Source: CBDDCQ01 sp965226285
GTDB taxonomy: Bacteria; Bacteroidota; Bacteroidia; Flavobacteriales; Ichthyobacteriaceae
Reading direction: 5' to 3'
Length of the DNA: 64,000 nucleotides
Assembly (NCBI GenBank): GCA_965226285.1
Contig: CBDDCQ010000006.1
Span: 992,001-1,056,000 of the forward strand
Each line of letters opens with the position of its first letter. The first letter of the stretch is position 1. Below, in pieces: positions 24,872-32,083 of this stretch. Both the position numbers and the translations under genes were made by a program. Under the pieces are notes generated by a model, which was not told the origin of the DNA, did not search any database, and saw only the letters and a program-made list of their open reading frames with translations.

Positions 24872-25965
24872 AAAAGAAATTAAAAAAAAAATTAAAGAAC
24901 AAGCTAAAAAATATACCTTTTTTATACAAAATAGCAATTTTCATTATCCATTTTAGACGAATTTGTAAAGGATGTATATTTAATTTCTATTATTTTATTA
25001 AATTCGGAAAAAAGAATTTGTTCTACAAACATTTTGTATGGAAATATAAAAACAAAAAAATTGACTATAATGAAAAGACAATATTTTTTATATTTGGAGG
25101 GAGAAAAGATAGAATGTATGTTCTTATGCACTATGTAGAGAAATTGCTTACTCAAAAACAAATAGACTATGTTCATATATGGAATTTTGCTAGAAATAAG
25201 CAAGATTACGAATGGTTAAAAAATTTAGAAGATGAGTCAAAAGGAATTTTTGTATTTTCTTTAAAAAAATTCTATAAAAAAGCGAATAATTCGTATTTTC
25301 AAGAGCGTTCATGGGATTCAAGTTACCATTATTATAATGATGAACCATTTAAAACGAGTCTTTTTGTGAAATGTGATGATGATATTGTTTACATAAATAC
25401 TGAACAGTTCTCTAGTTTTACAGATAAAATAAAAAACATTACTCCAGATTCTAAACATTATATGGTCTCTGCAAATGTGGTAAATAATGGAGTTTGTGCA
25501 TACCTTCAACAGAAACGAGGGCTCATTCCTGAATCTGTAAAAATATTCTATTTTCCAAATGATAGTGGACTGGGGACAGCACTCGAAAACTACTGGAACG
25601 AAGGAAAAAAGTCCCAAGAATTACATGAATATTTTACACAAAATAGAGAATCGTTTGTAGCAAAATCTAAGACGTTACCTATAGAATTAGTAGATATTGG
25701 TACTCGTGTTAGTATTAATTTAATTGGTTTTAAGCAAAAAACTATTGATAACATGTTAAAACATTCTCATCTAACACAAATATATAATCTATTAATATAC
25801 CCTTGTGATGATGAACATCTTTTAAGTATAGGATTATCAAAATTTTTAAATAAAAAAATAATGATAGATATGTCTTTTGTAGCTTCTCATCTATCTTTTT
25901 GTTCCCAAATCAAACAAAATGATGAAAAATTATTAGTTGAGTATAAGAAACTGATAGAAAAATAA
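24868..25965 (+). CDS. Putative glycosyltransferase, array copy 4
   Basis: 365 residues, overlapping the glf stop by 4 bp, so this is the copy most likely made together with the UDP-galactofuranose supply. Motifs are as in the other copies (FFIFGGRKDRM, KCDDDIVYIN, YMVSANVVNNGVCAY). Loop 1 is KANNSYFQERSWDSSY. Loop 2 is KIFYFPNDSGLGTALENYW, whose GLGTAL element matches copy 1 (RLGTAL). Loop 3 (SHLTQIYNLLIYPCDDEH) is unique in the array. The N-terminus is slightly divergent and lysine-rich (MKKKLKKKLKNKLKN). I infer a galactofuranosyl- or related transferase, but specificity cannot be read from the sequence. Confidence 0.65.
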   Translation: MKKKLKKKLKNKLKNIPFLYKIAIFIIHFRRICKGCIFNFYYFIKFGKKNLFYKHFVWKYKNKKIDYNEKTIFFIFGGRKDRMYVLMHYVEKLLTQKQIDYVHIWNFARNKQDYEWLKNLEDESKGIFVFSLKKFYKKANNSYFQERSWDSSYHYYNDEPFKTSLFVKCDDDIVYINTEQFSSFTDKIKNITPDSKHYMVSANVVNNGVCAYLQQKRGLIPESVKIFYFPNDSGLGTALENYWNEGKKSQELHEYFTQNRESFVAKSKTLPIELVDIGTRVSINLIGFKQKTIDNMLKHSHLTQIYNLLIYPCDDEHLLSIGLSKFLNKKIMIDMSFVASHLSFCSQIKQNDEKLLVEYKKLIEK

Positions 25966-26007
25966 TTAAGTCAATCATACTCATTACTTACAAAGTGAAT
26001 TTACTCC

Positions 26008-26177
26008 ATGAACTATAAATTTATCATTGCACATTAACAACGAAGACTTGGAATGGATCAAACCCTATGCTAAAAATGCTTATCTCTACCATATTATTAA
26101 AAACTATCATCAGATATCAATATTTTTTTACAAGGTAATATTGTAGATCACCAAGAACAAGAAATTTGTTCAGAGTA
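26008..26177 (+). pseudogene. Remnant of DUF3431 gene (unit 4)
   Basis: The only remnant that keeps the ATG: MNYKFIIAH, then TAA caused by a small indel, then EDLEWIKPYAKNAY in another frame. Internal deletion and truncation at the shared junction follow. Its 5' part is closer to the intact gene than the other remnants are. Confidence 0.8.
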
Positions 26178-26310
26178 AGTTTAAATTTCCAAAAAAGCAT
26201 AGAAAAATTTGTAAAATAGTTAAATATAAGTAGTTCACCAAAATTTAGCAAAAAAGGAAAATAAGGTGAGTTTAAAGTGTAAATACTCAAATAATTTAGT
26301 AAATTTGAAA
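26178..26310 (+). promoter_or_regulatory. Cassette promoter region, unit 5
   Basis: A copy of the conserved leader, ending in TAAATTTG at 26300-26307, 38 bp before the broken glf. Confidence 0.6.
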
Positions 26311-26344
26311 GATTACTTTAAATAAATATAATATATTAAACAAA

Positions 26345-26621
26345 ATGAAATATTATGACTATTTAATCGTTGGAGCAGGTCTTTATGGATCAGTGTTTGC
26401 TTGTGAAATGACCAAGCAAGGCATAGGTTTACCAACGTTCCCATAGCCAACTATAAAGGAAGACTTTATAATTTACCTTTCAATATGAATACCTTTTATC
26501 AACTTTGGAGTGTGAAAATACCTGATGAAGCAAGAGAAAAGATAGTGGACTGGCAGAATATAAATACTACAATATGCAGCAAGTCATAGGACGTGCTTTA
26601 ACTAAAATTAATCAACAATGA
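26345..26621 (+). pseudogene. Internally deleted glf (unit 5)
   Basis: It begins like glf (MKYYDYLIVGAGLYGSVFACEMTKQG). It then jumps, out of frame, to the GLPTFP.../NYKGRLYNLPFNMNTFYQLW region, and again to the last ~25 codons (QYAASHR-frame / YYNMQQVIGRALTKINQQ). At least two deletions and base changes relative to the intact gene. The final TGA still overlaps the ATG of copy 5. Confidence 0.85.
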
Positions 26622-27682
26622 AAGAGAAATTAAAAAATAAAACTAAGGAAAAAATTAAAAATATACCTTTTTTATACAAAATAATAATTCGCATTATTAT
26701 CCCCTTTATACGGATTTCTAAAGAATATATAGTTAATTTCTATTATTTTATTAAATTTGGAAAAAAGAATTTGTTCTACAAACATTTTGTATGGAAATAT
26801 AAAAACAAAAAAATTGACTATAATGGAAAGACCATATTTTTTATATTTGGAGGCAGAAAAGATAGAATGTATGTGCTCATGCACTATTTAGAGAAATTGC
26901 TTACTCAAAAACAAATAGATTATGTTCATATATGGAATTTTGCTAGAAGTAAGCAAGATTACGAATGGTTAAAAAATTTAGAAGATGAGTCAAAAGGAAT
27001 TTTTATATTTTCTTTAAAAAAATTCTATAAAAAAATGAACAAATTACATTTTCAATATCGTTCATGGCTTTCAAGTTACTGTTATTATAAACAATTTAAA
27101 ACGAGTCTTTTTGTGAAATGTGATGATGATATTGTTTACATAAATACTGAACAGTTCTCTAGTTTTACAGATAAAATAAAAAATATTACTCCAGATTCTA
27201 AACATTATATGGTCTCTGCAAATGTGGTAAATAATGGAGTCTGTGCATACCTTCAACAGAAACGAGGTCTCATTCCTAAATCTGTAGAAGTATTTGACTT
27301 TCCAAATGATAATAATCTACTAGGGGCAACAACCGAAAACTATTGGAAAGAAGGAAAAAAATCCCAAGAATTACATGAATATTTTATACAAAATAGAGAA
27401 TTATTTGTAGCAAAATCTAAGACGTTACCTATAGAATTAGTAGATATTGGTACTCGTGTTAGTATTAATTTAATTGGTTTTAAGCAAAAAACCATTGATA
27501 ACATGTTAAAACATTCTCATTATGATGATGAACATCTTTTAAGTACAGAATTATCAAAATTTTTAAATAAAAAAATAATGATAGATATGTCTTTTGTAGC
27601 TTCTCATCTATCTTTTTATTCTCAAGCCAAACAAGATAATGAAAAATTATTAGTTGAGTATAAGAAACTGATAGAAAAATAA
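26618..27682 (+). CDS. Putative glycosyltransferase, array copy 5
   Basis: 354 residues, the last and shortest of the five. It carries the invariant FFIFGGRKDRM, KCDDDIVYIN and YMVSANVVNNGVCAY blocks. Loop 1 (KMNKLHFQYRSWLSSY) is followed by a 3-residue deletion (CYYKQFK instead of YYNDEQFK). Loop 2 is EVFDFPNDNNLLGATTENYW. Loop 3 is the minimal SHYDDEH. It overlaps the stop of a broken glf by 4 bp and is followed 43 bp later by the only intact DUF3431 gene. The C-terminus (SQAKQDNEK) matches copy 3. The same caveats on function apply as for the other copies. Confidence 0.65.
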   Translation: MKEKLKNKTKEKIKNIPFLYKIIIRIIIPFIRISKEYIVNFYYFIKFGKKNLFYKHFVWKYKNKKIDYNGKTIFFIFGGRKDRMYVLMHYLEKLLTQKQIDYVHIWNFARSKQDYEWLKNLEDESKGIFIFSLKKFYKKMNKLHFQYRSWLSSYCYYKQFKTSLFVKCDDDIVYINTEQFSSFTDKIKNITPDSKHYMVSANVVNNGVCAYLQQKRGLIPKSVEVFDFPNDNNLLGATTENYWKEGKKSQELHEYFIQNRELFVAKSKTLPIELVDIGTRVSINLIGFKQKTIDNMLKHSHYDDEHLLSTELSKFLNKKIMIDMSFVASHLSFYSQAKQDNEKLLVEYKKLIEK

Positions 27683-27725
27683 TTAAGTCAATCATACTCA
27701 TTACTTAAAAAGTGAATTTACTCGT

Positions 27726-28493
27726 ATGAACTATAAATTTATCATTGCACATTACAATGAAGACTTGGAATGGATCAAACCCTATGCTAAAAATGCTTAT
27801 ATCTACCATAAGGGAAACGATACAGAACCACCATTTGATTGCTATCATTGGGAAAAGTTACCTAATGTAGGTAGGGAAGGACATACTTATCTCTACCATA
27901 TTATCAAAAACTATCATCAGTTATCAGATATCAATATTTTTTTACAAGGTAATATTGCAGATCACCAAGAACAAGAAATTTGTCCAGAGAATATTGAAGA
28001 TTATTATTTAAAATTGAAATATCAAGCTTTTTATGCTTGTTCAGGAGGTATTTCAAAGCGATTCGAAAAGATAAAACATTATGGTATCTGGCAAAAAATG
28101 ATAAATAATGGAAATCTACAATTATCCAAATTGAGTTTTACTGAATATTTTAAAAAATATATAGGTCACAAATTACCCTTATACTTTTATATGTCTTATT
28201 ATGGTTGTTTTTCTGTCAAAAGTTATCTAATACAAGAAAGGAATATAGATTTCTATAAAAATTTAATTCAATCTATAGCAACACATCCCAACCCAGAAGA
28301 AGGACATTATTTAGAAAGATTATGGTTCTCTTTGTTCAATGTTAATTATAAAATTTTAAGTAAGAATAAAATATTTTATTTAACGATTAAACATATAACT
28401 AGACATGTAACTTTTCATATGCCTAAAAAAGCATTAGGTAAAGTATATCGTTATTTCAAAAAAAAGTTTAGAGCACATAATAATTATTTTTAA
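27726..28493 (+). CDS. DUF3431 domain protein (putative glycan-related)
   Basis: A 255-residue soluble protein that opens with the DUF3431 signature: FIIAHYNEDLEWIKPY, then YIYHKGND, LPNVGREGHTYLYHIIKNY and DINIFLQGNIADH. The family is widespread in fungi and in surface-polysaccharide clusters of bacteria. It is usually treated as glycosyltransferase-like, but no activity is established to my knowledge. It is the sole intact copy in the array; truncated relatives follow the other four glycosyltransferases. The C-terminal ~40 residues are basic (PKKALGKVYRYFKKKF), perhaps for membrane association. A GC-rich hairpin follows at 28515-28538. Family recognition is good; function is inferred from context only. 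Confidence 0.8.
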   Translation: MNYKFIIAHYNEDLEWIKPYAKNAYIYHKGNDTEPPFDCYHWEKLPNVGREGHTYLYHIIKNYHQLSDINIFLQGNIADHQEQEICPENIEDYYLKLKYQAFYACSGGISKRFEKIKHYGIWQKMINNGNLQLSKLSFTEYFKKYIGHKLPLYFYMSYYGCFSVKSYLIQERNIDFYKNLIQSIATHPNPEEGHYLERLWFSLFNVNYKILSKNKIFYLTIKHITRHVTFHMPKKALGKVYRYFKKKFRAHNNYF

Positions 28494-28514
28494 CATTTAG
28501 TTTTAAAAATTTTG

Positions 28515-28541
28515 CCTGCCTGTCGGCAGACAGGGGGTTTT
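28515..28541 (+). terminator. GC-rich hairpin after the DUF3431 gene
   Basis: CCTGTC (28519-28524), loop GGCA, GACAGG (28529-28534), embedded in TGCCTGCCTGTCGGCAGACA GGGGG and followed by TTTTG. It stands out as GC-rich in AT-rich surroundings. It is probably the terminator of the array; similar CCTGCCTGTCGGCAG palindromes recur in Bacteroidota intergenic DNA. Confidence 0.6.
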
Positions 28542-28646
28542 GTAAGATAAGAATTAAGCCGATTTAGGGGTAGGTATTCAAAAAAAAATTTTTATAATCA
28601 CTTAAAAGAGTGTGAATGGAGATATCATCATCGATAGAAAAAATTG

Positions 28647-28654
28647 TATATTTG
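28647..28654 (+). promoter_or_regulatory. TAnnTTTG promoter element of glyA
   Basis: TATATTTG, 66 bp before the glyA ATG. No convincing -33 TTG at the right distance. Confidence 0.6.
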
Positions 28655-28720
28655 CCTCTTAAATTGGGTTAGAAAAAATCCCTTTAAATTATTTGAATCA
28701 AAATTAAAATAAAGATTACA

Positions 28721-30004
28721 ATGCAAAAAGATACGGAAATTTTTGATTTGATAAATCAAGAGAGATACAGGCAAAAGGAGGGATTAGAATTAATTGCCTC
28801 TGAAAATTTTGTAAGTGAGCAAGTGATGAGTGCAATGGGGTCAGTACTGACTAATAAATATGCTGAAGGTTATCCCAATAAAAGATATTATGGTGGTTGT
28901 GAGGTAGTAGATTTAGTAGAGCAGATTGCCATAAATAGGGCTAAAGAATTATTTGGCGCAGATTATGTAAATGTACAACCTCATTCAGGTTCACAGGCAA
29001 ATGCGGCAGTATATTTGGCTTGTTTAAAACCTGGAGATAAACTATTGGGGTTTGATTTATCTCATGGAGGACATCTTACTCACGGTTCTCCCGTTAATTT
29101 TTCGGGGCGTATATATAATGCTTGTTTTTATAGTTTAGATGAAAAGACAGAGAGATTAAATTATGATAAAATAGAACAAGTGGCAATTAAGGAACAACCT
29201 AAAATGATTATTGCTGGAGCTTCATCTTATTCTAGAGATATAGATTTTAAAAAGTTTAGAGAAATTGCCAATAAGGTAAAAGCTATATTAATAGCTGATA
29301 TTTCTCATCCAGCAGGGTTAATAGCCAAGGGAATTTTAAATGATCCTATACCTCATTGTCATATTGTTACTACCACTACTCATAAAACTTTAAGAGGACC
29401 TAGAGGAGGGATGATAATGATGGGTAAAGATTTCGATAATCCATTTGGAGAAAAAACACCTAAAGGAGTAACTAAAAAAATGTCTACTTTATTAAACTCT
29501 GCCGTATTTCCTGGAGTACAAGGTGGTCCATTGGAACATGTAATAGCAGCTAAAGCAGTAGCCTTTAAGGAAGCACTTTCTGATGAGTATTTCAATTATA
29601 TTTTGCAAGTTAAAAAAAATGCTAGCGTAATGGCTGAGAGGTTTATAGAAAAAGGATATAAAGTGATTTCAGGAGGTACGGATAACCATTGTATTTTATT
29701 GGATTTGAGAAATAAGAATATCACTGGAAAACAAGCTGAAGAAGCCTTGGTAAAAGCAAATATTACAGTAAATAAAAATATGGTGCCTTTTGATACGCAA
29801 TCACCATTTATTACTTCTGGCATTAGGGTAGGGACTTCTGCTATTACTACAAGAGGATTACAAGAGCAAAATATGGCTACGGTAGTAGATTTGATAGATG
29901 AAGTAATTTGTGACTTTGAAAATGATCAAATCTTAGAGGCAATAGCTCGCAAGGTAAATGATATGATGAAAAAATATTCTCTATTTATGTTTGATACAAA
30001 GTAG
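28721..30004 (+). CDS. glyA: Serine hydroxymethyltransferase
   Basis: A 427-residue PLP enzyme interconverting serine plus tetrahydrofolate with glycine plus 5,10-methylene-THF. It starts MQKDTEIFDLINQERYRQKEG and has LIASENFVS, NKYAEGYPNKRYYGGCE, QPHSGSQAN and the PLP-lysine motif TTTTHKTLRGPRGG (K222). The C-terminal part includes TDNHCILLDLRNKNITGKQAEE and SGIRVGTSAITTRG. Length and all key regions are standard. It is monocistronic with its own promoter element. The assignment is firm. Confidence 0.97.
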   Translation: MQKDTEIFDLINQERYRQKEGLELIASENFVSEQVMSAMGSVLTNKYAEGYPNKRYYGGCEVVDLVEQIAINRAKELFGADYVNVQPHSGSQANAAVYLACLKPGDKLLGFDLSHGGHLTHGSPVNFSGRIYNACFYSLDEKTERLNYDKIEQVAIKEQPKMIIAGASSYSRDIDFKKFREIANKVKAILIADISHPAGLIAKGILNDPIPHCHIVTTTTHKTLRGPRGGMIMMGKDFDNPFGEKTPKGVTKKMSTLLNSAVFPGVQGGPLEHVIAAKAVAFKEALSDEYFNYILQVKKNASVMAERFIEKGYKVISGGTDNHCILLDLRNKNITGKQAEEALVKANITVNKNMVPFDTQSPFITSGIRVGTSAITTRGLQEQNMATVVDLIDEVICDFENDQILEAIARKVNDMMKKYSLFMFDTK

Positions 30005-30236
30005 AATAAAAGCTTTTTTAAGGTGCATTTTTTTATTATTACATACTCTTAAAGACATAAAACTATCTCTTTTAAGTTTAATTATACACTAAATCTAGAA
30101 ATTTTTTTTAGCAATTTACTAATTATAATCTTCAAAACGAAATGTACATTTCGTTAGGGGTATAAATGAATCAAAAAAATTGAGATTTTGATGAGTTATA
30201 TATCAACAACTGTAATAAACTGGTAATGATATGAAG

Positions 30237-30268
30237 AAAGAAAGCTATCTATAAAGACAGCTTTCTTC
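30237..30268 (-). terminator. Hairpin at the end of the first SusCD operon
   Basis: AAGAAAGCTaTCT (30238-30250), loop ATAA, AGAcAGCTTTCTT (30255-30267): a 13-bp stem with one mismatch. It lies about 30 bp past the stop of the small lipoprotein ORF and could end the operon. Confidence 0.6.
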
Positions 30269-30295
30269 GTTTGAGAGAAACTTACCTATTTAACC

Positions 30296-30436
30296 TTAGA
30301 TAGTAAAATCATCAGTGTAGATAGGTTTGGTAAACACTTCAGAATTTTTTGTTTTTTCTAAGACATTTACATCCGATCTACAAGAACCATAAAATAAGGT
30401 TATAGTAAACAATATTTTTTCACAGTAGTTAACCAA
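30296..30436 (-). CDS. Probable small lipoprotein following SusD (TTG start)
   Basis: A 46-codon ORF in the minus strand. The TTG at 30436-30434 directly follows the susD stop codon. The product has a hydrophobic run and a lipobox-like end (KILFTITLFYGSC), then a short hydrophilic tail RSDVNVLEKTKNSEVFTKP. That pattern is what one expects of a tiny exported lipoprotein. An in-frame TTG a few codons later is an alternative start, but it would leave a short signal. A hairpin terminator follows 28 bp downstream, which supports its being the last gene of the SusC-SusD operon. It has no ATG and no recognised homologue, so confidence is moderate. Confidence 0.45.
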   Translation of the reverse strand: MVNYCEKILFTITLFYGSCRSDVNVLEKTKNSEVFTKPIYTDDFTI

Positions 30437-32071
30437 TTAAAAATTATCTGGTGTAGCCTTTTTTAGATTGTCTGTATCAAAATATAAACGAGTTTGAATA
30501 CCTCCTCTATCTCCAGTACCTTTTAATTTTTTCACTGCATCCTTAATTCCATCGGGATTATTATCAATTTCTGATTGGAAAAAAGGCATTCTACGAATAA
30601 AATCATTTTCAGCAATTACTCCATAATCTGCATTACTATCATTTCTAACATTGTATGGTAATTTTGGGTATCCTGTTCTACGATGATCTACCCAAGCTTC
30701 TACCGTATTTGTATAAGCAGCTATCCACTTTTGAGTAATAATTCTCTCTAATTTGGTTTCATTGGTATCTGCATCGTTCCACTTTATACCAATATTAATT
30801 CTATTTGTAAAATCGTTATAATCTTTACCTTTACCTTCTATTTCAGTAGCTACAGGATCATCGTAGTCAATGGGTCGACTCGTATCATCAGCAAGATAAG
30901 CATCTGCTCCGGAAGCTCCCCATTGCTGGAAGGAAGCCTTTACGGCTTTTTCATAATTATCTTTTGCATTACCTGCCCCAGACCATCCTCTAAGAGCAGC
31001 TTCAGACTTTAAGAATAATACTTCTGCTGCAGATAGTACAATTCTTTTAGTAACCGTTCTAAAACTTTCATTAATAGTAGAATACTTTGTTCTTAAATCT
31101 TTTTTACCTAATTCTGCAGAACTTGCAATTCCTTTATAGGGATATGTAGGATGATCTGCATAATTCTTAGCATCAGTAGTAGCTGGTGCAAAAAATTTCT
31201 TAATACGAGGGTCCTTATAACCTACCAGTACCGATTCCATAGTAGCACTCATACGAGTATCATTCCAAGAAAAACAAATAATAGATTCAGGGATCTCTCT
31301 ACCATAAAGTGATATATAAAAGTCATCAGCATTGGTTTCAATAAGTCCTCCCGAATCGGAAAGTGCCTTTTCTCCTTCCGTTTTTGCTAAAGTGGGGTTA
31401 GCCTTTGCCAAACGCATCGCCAAACGCAAACGCATAGAGTTAATTAATTTTATCCATTTAGGTATAGAACCACTATAACTTGCATCAAATTTATCAAATC
31501 CGTTATAGTCTTTATTCTCATTAAATACTTTTAGAACATCATCTAAATCCTTAAAAAGTCGTTTATATAGCTCTTCTTCGCTATCGTATTTAATAGTCGA
31601 TTCTGAAGAACCATAATTACTGTAGATGATAGGACCATAAAAAGAAGTAAGTCTGCCAGCAACTATCACACGAATAAGCTTTGCCCAATTCTCAAATTCT
31701 TTGTATTTCGTTTCTTTAGCTAACTTGATTACTTGTTCAGAAGGAGACATAATATCTCTATAAACGTATTGCCAATACCAATTCCAAGTAATATAATATG
31801 TATTGTTATTCCTATTGTTTACAAAAGGAGCAGGAGTAGCCAAATGCCTTACAAACGAATCGTTTGTAAGATTATGACCTACTTGAAAATCCCCATTCCC
31901 TTTTGGAATAATATTTGATAAAAGTGTAGGAAAATAAGCTCCTACATGTTTCAAATCTTGTTCTAAAGATTTATCCGTAATTTCATAAGGGTGTTTATTA
32001 AGTTCCTTAAAGTCACTCGTACAAGCTACTGAAAAAAGTAGAACAGTAACTATACTTATTATCTTTTTCAT
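30437..32071 (-). CDS. SusD/RagB-family glycan-binding lipoprotein (locus 1)
   Basis: 544 residues. Lipoprotein signal MKKIISIVTVLLFSVAC with the lipobox cysteine at 17, so it is surface-exposed on the outer membrane. The helical TPR-like scaffold of SusD proteins is visible in NWAKLIRVIVAGRLTSFYGPI, IPKWIKLINSMRLRLAMRLAK and the C-terminal RIITQKWIAAYTNTVEAWVDHRRTGYP. These segments are typical of the SusD_2-type subgroup. SusD caps the SusC channel and captures the oligosaccharide or peptide ligand. Its ATG lies 12 bp after the SusC stop, in the usual susC-susD order. The ligand is unknown; the DUF4838 lipoprotein upstream suggests a glycan. Confidence 0.92.
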   Translation of the reverse strand: MKKIISIVTVLLFSVACTSDFKELNKHPYEITDKSLEQDLKHVGAYFPTLLSNIIPKGNGDFQVGHNLTNDSFVRHLATPAPFVNNRNNNTYYITWNWYWQYVYRDIMSPSEQVIKLAKETKYKEFENWAKLIRVIVAGRLTSFYGPIIYSNYGSSESTIKYDSEEELYKRLFKDLDDVLKVFNENKDYNGFDKFDASYSGSIPKWIKLINSMRLRLAMRLAKANPTLAKTEGEKALSDSGGLIETNADDFYISLYGREIPESIICFSWNDTRMSATMESVLVGYKDPRIKKFFAPATTDAKNYADHPTYPYKGIASSAELGKKDLRTKYSTINESFRTVTKRIVLSAAEVLFLKSEAALRGWSGAGNAKDNYEKAVKASFQQWGASGADAYLADDTSRPIDYDDPVATEIEGKGKDYNDFTNRINIGIKWNDADTNETKLERIITQKWIAAYTNTVEAWVDHRRTGYPKLPYNVRNDSNADYGVIAENDFIRRMPFFQSEIDNNPDGIKDAVKKLKGTGDRGGIQTRLYFDTDNLKKATPDNF

Positions 32072-32083
32072 CTTTTTATATAT

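Larger units (their letters stand above)
19181..28493 (+). repeat. Five-unit tandem array of a glf / glycosyltransferase / DUF3431 cassette
   Basis: Each unit begins with AGTTTAAATTTCCAAAAAAG (19181, 20601, 22156, 23621, 26178), then a promoter-like stretch, an intact or broken glf, a glycosyltransferase-like gene and an intact or broken DUF3431 gene. Glycosyltransferase starts are 19283, 20823, 22321, 24868 and 26618. Only unit 4 has an intact glf and only unit 5 an intact DUF3431 gene. The first four DUF3431 remnants all stop at the same codon (GTCCAGAG then TAAGTTTAAATTTCC). This shows that one truncated unit was amplified. Direct repeats this long and similar should recombine readily. Confidence 0.9.

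Noticed and set aside
19358..27701. Repeated minus-strand ORFs (60-100 codons) inside each glycosyltransferase copy
   Set aside because: They are antisense shadows that recur because the sense genes are duplicates, with lengths varying with the loops and no start-region signals.
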